Below, in pieces: positions 62,007 to 64,000 of a DNA stretch of 64,000 bases. The notes under the pieces are model-generated. The model was not told the DNA's origin and did not search any database. It worked only from the letters and a program-made list of their open reading frames with translations. The stretch is taken from the NCBI RefSeq assembly GCF_003581615.1, contig NZ_QXFH01000071.1:1-64000 (forward strand), in the 5' to 3' direction. This stretch comes from Flagellimonas lutimaris. GTDB lineage: Bacteria; Bacteroidota; Bacteroidia; Flavobacteriales; Flavobacteriaceae. The position numbers were made by a program, and so were the translations under genes. How positions within the stretch are numbered: position 1 is the first letter of the stretch; the number at the start of each line of letters is the position of its first letter.

Positions 62007-63308
62007 ATGCGCACAAAATCACTCAAAAAGAATAAAATCAATGTAGTAACCTTGGGTTGTAGCAAAAATGTCTACGATTCCGAAGTATTAATGGGACAAT
62101 TACGTGCCAACAATAAAGAGGTAGCTCATGAAGAGGAAGGCAATGTTGTAGTGATCAATACCTGCGGATTTATTGCCAATGCCAAAGAGGAAAGCGTTAA
62201 TACTATTTTGGATTATGTGCAACGCAAAGAAGCAGGCGATGTGGACAAGGTTTTTGTTACGGGTTGTTTGAGCGAACGTTACAAACCGGATTTGGAGAAA
62301 GAAATTCCCAATGTGGACGAGTATTTCGGTACCAGTGATCTTCCCAATTTGTTGAAAGCACTGGGTGCCGATTACAAACACGAGTTGATAGGTGAACGTT
62401 TGACGACTACACCCAAAAACTACGCTTATCTTAAAATTGCCGAAGGTTGTGATCGACCTTGCTCTTTCTGTGCAATTCCTTTGATGCGTGGAAAGCATAA
62501 GAGCACACCCATTGAAGATTTGGTGGCCGAGGCTGAAAAGTTGGCAGCAAACGGCGTAAAAGAGCTCATTTTGATAGCTCAGGACCTTACCTATTACGGT
62601 CTTGACCTGTATAAGAAAAGAAACTTGGCAGAATTACTTAAAGCCTTGGCCAAAGTTGAAGGAATTGAATGGATTCGTTTGCACTATGCTTTTCCAACAG
62701 GTTTCCCGATGGATGTTTTGGAAGTGATGCACAGCGAGCCCAAGATTTGTAATTATATTGATATTCCGCTTCAGCATATTTCGGATTCCATACTTAAAAG
62801 TATGCGTCGCGGTACCACTCAGGCCAAAACAACTAAATTACTGAAGGATTTTAGGGAAGCCGTACCCGAAATGGCCATTAGAACTACATTGATTGTTGGT
62901 TATCCTGGAGAAACAGAGGAAGACTTTGAGACCTTAAAAAAATGGGTGCAGGAAATGCGCTTTGAGCGTTTGGGTTGTTTCACTTACAGCCACGAAGAGA
63001 ATACCCACGCTTATAATTTGGAGGACGATGTTCCCGAAGAAGTGAAACAGGAAAGAGCCAATATTATCATGGAAATTCAATCCCAAATTTCTTGGGAATT
63101 GAATCAAAAGAAAATCGGGGAAACTTTTCGTTGCATTATCGATAGAAAAGAAGGAAACCACTTTGTGGGCCGTACCGAATTCGATTCACCTGATGTGGAC
63201 AACGAAGTACTTATTGATGCCACTAAACATTACGTTAAAATCGGGGACTTTGTGAACACTAAAATCACGGATGCTTCGGATTATGACTTGTTCGGGGAGC
63301 CTGCCTAA
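62007..63308 (+). CDS. rimO: Ribosomal protein S12 methylthiotransferase
   Basis: The 433-residue radical SAM enzyme adds a methylthio group to an aspartate of ribosomal protein S12. The N-terminal cluster cysteines are Cys18 (TLGCSKN), Cys53 (NTCGF) and Cys87 (TGCLS); the radical SAM motif is Cys148, Cys152, Cys155 (EGCDRPCSFC). A C-terminal TRAM domain follows (GETFRCIIDRKEG). ATG 62007 (MRTKSLKK) is preferred over the ATG at 61971, which precedes the promoter. Confidence 0.96.
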   Translation: MRTKSLKKNKINVVTLGCSKNVYDSEVLMGQLRANNKEVAHEEEGNVVVINTCGFIANAKEESVNTILDYVQRKEAGDVDKVFVTGCLSERYKPDLEKEIPNVDEYFGTSDLPNLLKALGADYKHELIGERLTTTPKNYAYLKIAEGCDRPCSFCAIPLMRGKHKSTPIEDLVAEAEKLAANGVKELILIAQDLTYYGLDLYKKRNLAELLKALAKVEGIEWIRLHYAFPTGFPMDVLEVMHSEPKICNYIDIPLQHISDSILKSMRRGTTQAKTTKLLKDFREAVPEMAIRTTLIVGYPGETEEDFETLKKWVQEMRFERLGCFTYSHEENTHAYNLEDDVPEEVKQERANIIMEIQSQISWELNQKKIGETFRCIIDRKEGNHFVGRTEFDSPDVDNEVLIDATKHYVKIGDFVNTKITDASDYDLFGEPA

Positions 63309-63620
63309 ATTTCCGCCAAAGACAATACTTTTTTTTAAAGCATAGTTGCCAATATTCATACATAGGTGACCGTATGTCTTTACATTGCTTTTAACTCTTC
63401 TTAAAATAGATACGGCTTAAAGTGTTTTAAGCACTTAAAATCTATTTTGTATCTTTTTCTGTTTTTTAAAACTGACAATGGTCATGTTAATTATACATGG
63501 GTATAGGTACTTTTAATACTTCAAAAAAAGTATCATTCATTCAGGTGTATCCCAATTCATGATTCCAAGCTCAGAAAAAGAAGATAACGCAAAGATTATG
63601 TACAATTAACTATAATAACT
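63309..63620. other. AT-rich intergenic region before the DoxX-like gene
   Basis: The 312-base gap has no open frame of interest. It contains short dyads such as CTTAAAGTGTTTTAAG with a nearby CACTTAA (about 63416-63438), and a TATTTTG-like box near 63445. No clear terminator for rimO is visible. Confidence 0.5.
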
Positions 63621-64000
63621 ATGAACCAAAATCAAAATAAGCTGAAAGCAAGTGTTACCCTGCTTCGAATTTTTATAGGGTGGCACTTTTTATTTGAAGG
63701 TGTGGTAAAGATGTACAATCCCGAATGGACATCCTTTGGGTATTTGGCCACCGCACAAGGACCATTTGAAGGGGTTTTTACGATGCTCTTAGGAGATGCA
63801 ACCATTGGCTGGGTGGATACTTTGAACATTGTAGCCCTTATGATTGTAGGAGTAACCTTTACGTTGGGAATTTTTGAACGTATCGGAGCCATTGTGGGTG
63901 TTGGTCTATTGGCGCTTTATTTTCTGGCGCATCCACCGTTCCCTGGTTTAACACAAATGAATGTGGAAGGGAACTATTGGTTTGTCAATAAGAACCTAAT
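63621..64000 (+). CDS. DoxX-like membrane protein (3' truncated by window end)
   Basis: The frame opens at ATG 63621 (MNQNQNKLKAS) and runs to the window end without a stop, giving 126 residues. It has membrane segments near residues 12-28 (LLRIFIGWHFLFEGVVK), 70-88 and 95-112, with the pattern RIGAIVGVGLLALYFLAHPP typical of the DoxX/DoxD superfamily. The family is often near redox or thiosulfate enzymes, but nothing in the window identifies a partner. Confidence 0.78.
   Translation, partial: MNQNQNKLKASVTLLRIFIGWHFLFEGVVKMYNPEWTSFGYLATAQGPFEGVFTMLLGDATIGWVDTLNIVALMIVGVTFTLGIFERIGAIVGVGLLALYFLAHPPFPGLTQMNVEGNYWFVNKNL

Noticed and set aside
1..64000. tRNA, rRNA, CRISPR arrays, prophage, insertion sequences
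   Set aside because: No regular direct repeats with spacers, no transposase or integrase frame, and no cloverleaf-like sequence were seen in the gaps between genes.

Overview
The window is ordinary core chromosome of a marine-type Flavobacteriaceae bacterium (Bacteroidetes). I infer this from type IX secretion (T9SS) parts (a PorP/SprF protein and a type B sorting domain), DUF4252, DUF4369, DUF5916 and DUF4295 families, the rpmB-rpmG-DUF4295-ftsY-rimO arrangement, lipoproteins with short lipoboxes, and promoters that fit the Bacteroidetes TAnnTTTG element. A Muricauda/Flagellimonas-like genus is a guess from general gene content. I see no prophage, integron, insertion sequence, CRISPR array, rRNA or tRNA.

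Layout. 1-3580: a surface/secretion module made of the end of a repetitive surface protein, a T9SS type B substrate with calcium-binding repeats, and a PorP/SprF partner. 3637-5848: idi, queD-like, manA and a small conserved gene on the plus strand. 5845-13374: a minus-strand run of a DUF4369 lipoprotein, a DUF819 permease, an S9 peptidase, an MscS channel, ChaN and gnd. 13539-15832: zwf and pgl, divergent from gnd, completing the oxidative pentose phosphate branch. 15813-18071: a thioesterase, a small membrane protein and RmuC. 18133-23313: a vitamin B12 uptake locus with btuF-btuC-btuD on the minus strand and a cobalamin riboswitch leading into btuB on the plus strand. 23341-27158: an S41 protease, then an ECF sigma factor, a membrane partner and two DUF4252 proteins. 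27287-36700: housekeeping and exported proteins (MscS, PurB, haem-binding protein, sirtuin, DUF5916, S1/P1 nuclease, AraC regulator, MOSC protein). 36773-41919: a second sigma factor pair, membrane proteins and HtpG. 42243-47885: a TetR-like regulator with a UbiB-family kinase, a FabH-like enzyme and a TonB-type barrel. 48237-55287: a CoA-binding protein, a solute symporter, RecR, a 2-oxoacid dehydrogenase E2, an exonuclease, an FAH hydrolase, an Hpt protein and CinA. 55362-63308: ribosomal proteins L28 and L33, DUF4295, FtsY and RimO, with a TSP3-repeat exported protein, an amidase and a serine hydrolase placed among them. 63621-64000: the start of a DoxX-like protein.

How the genes work together. 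BtuB brings cobalamin through the outer membrane and BtuFCD takes it across the inner membrane; the riboswitch shuts btuB off when cobalamin is plentiful. Zwf, Pgl and Gnd convert glucose-6-phosphate to ribulose-5-phosphate with NADPH. PorP/SprF proteins serve export of type B sorting-domain substrates such as the one beside it.

I found no clear candidate for a wholly new system. The points most worth a second look are: a promoter-plus-terminator unit with no gene before the TetR-like gene (42037-42189); a cysteine-free SIRT5-like sirtuin; TGTCA/TGACA repeats upstream of htpG; the sigma/DUF4252 module; a likely leaderless btuFCD promoter; three convergent gene pairs whose stop codons share four bases; and a lone Hpt protein. 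Several starts given here are internal ATGs chosen over longer open frames; the reason is stated in each entry.
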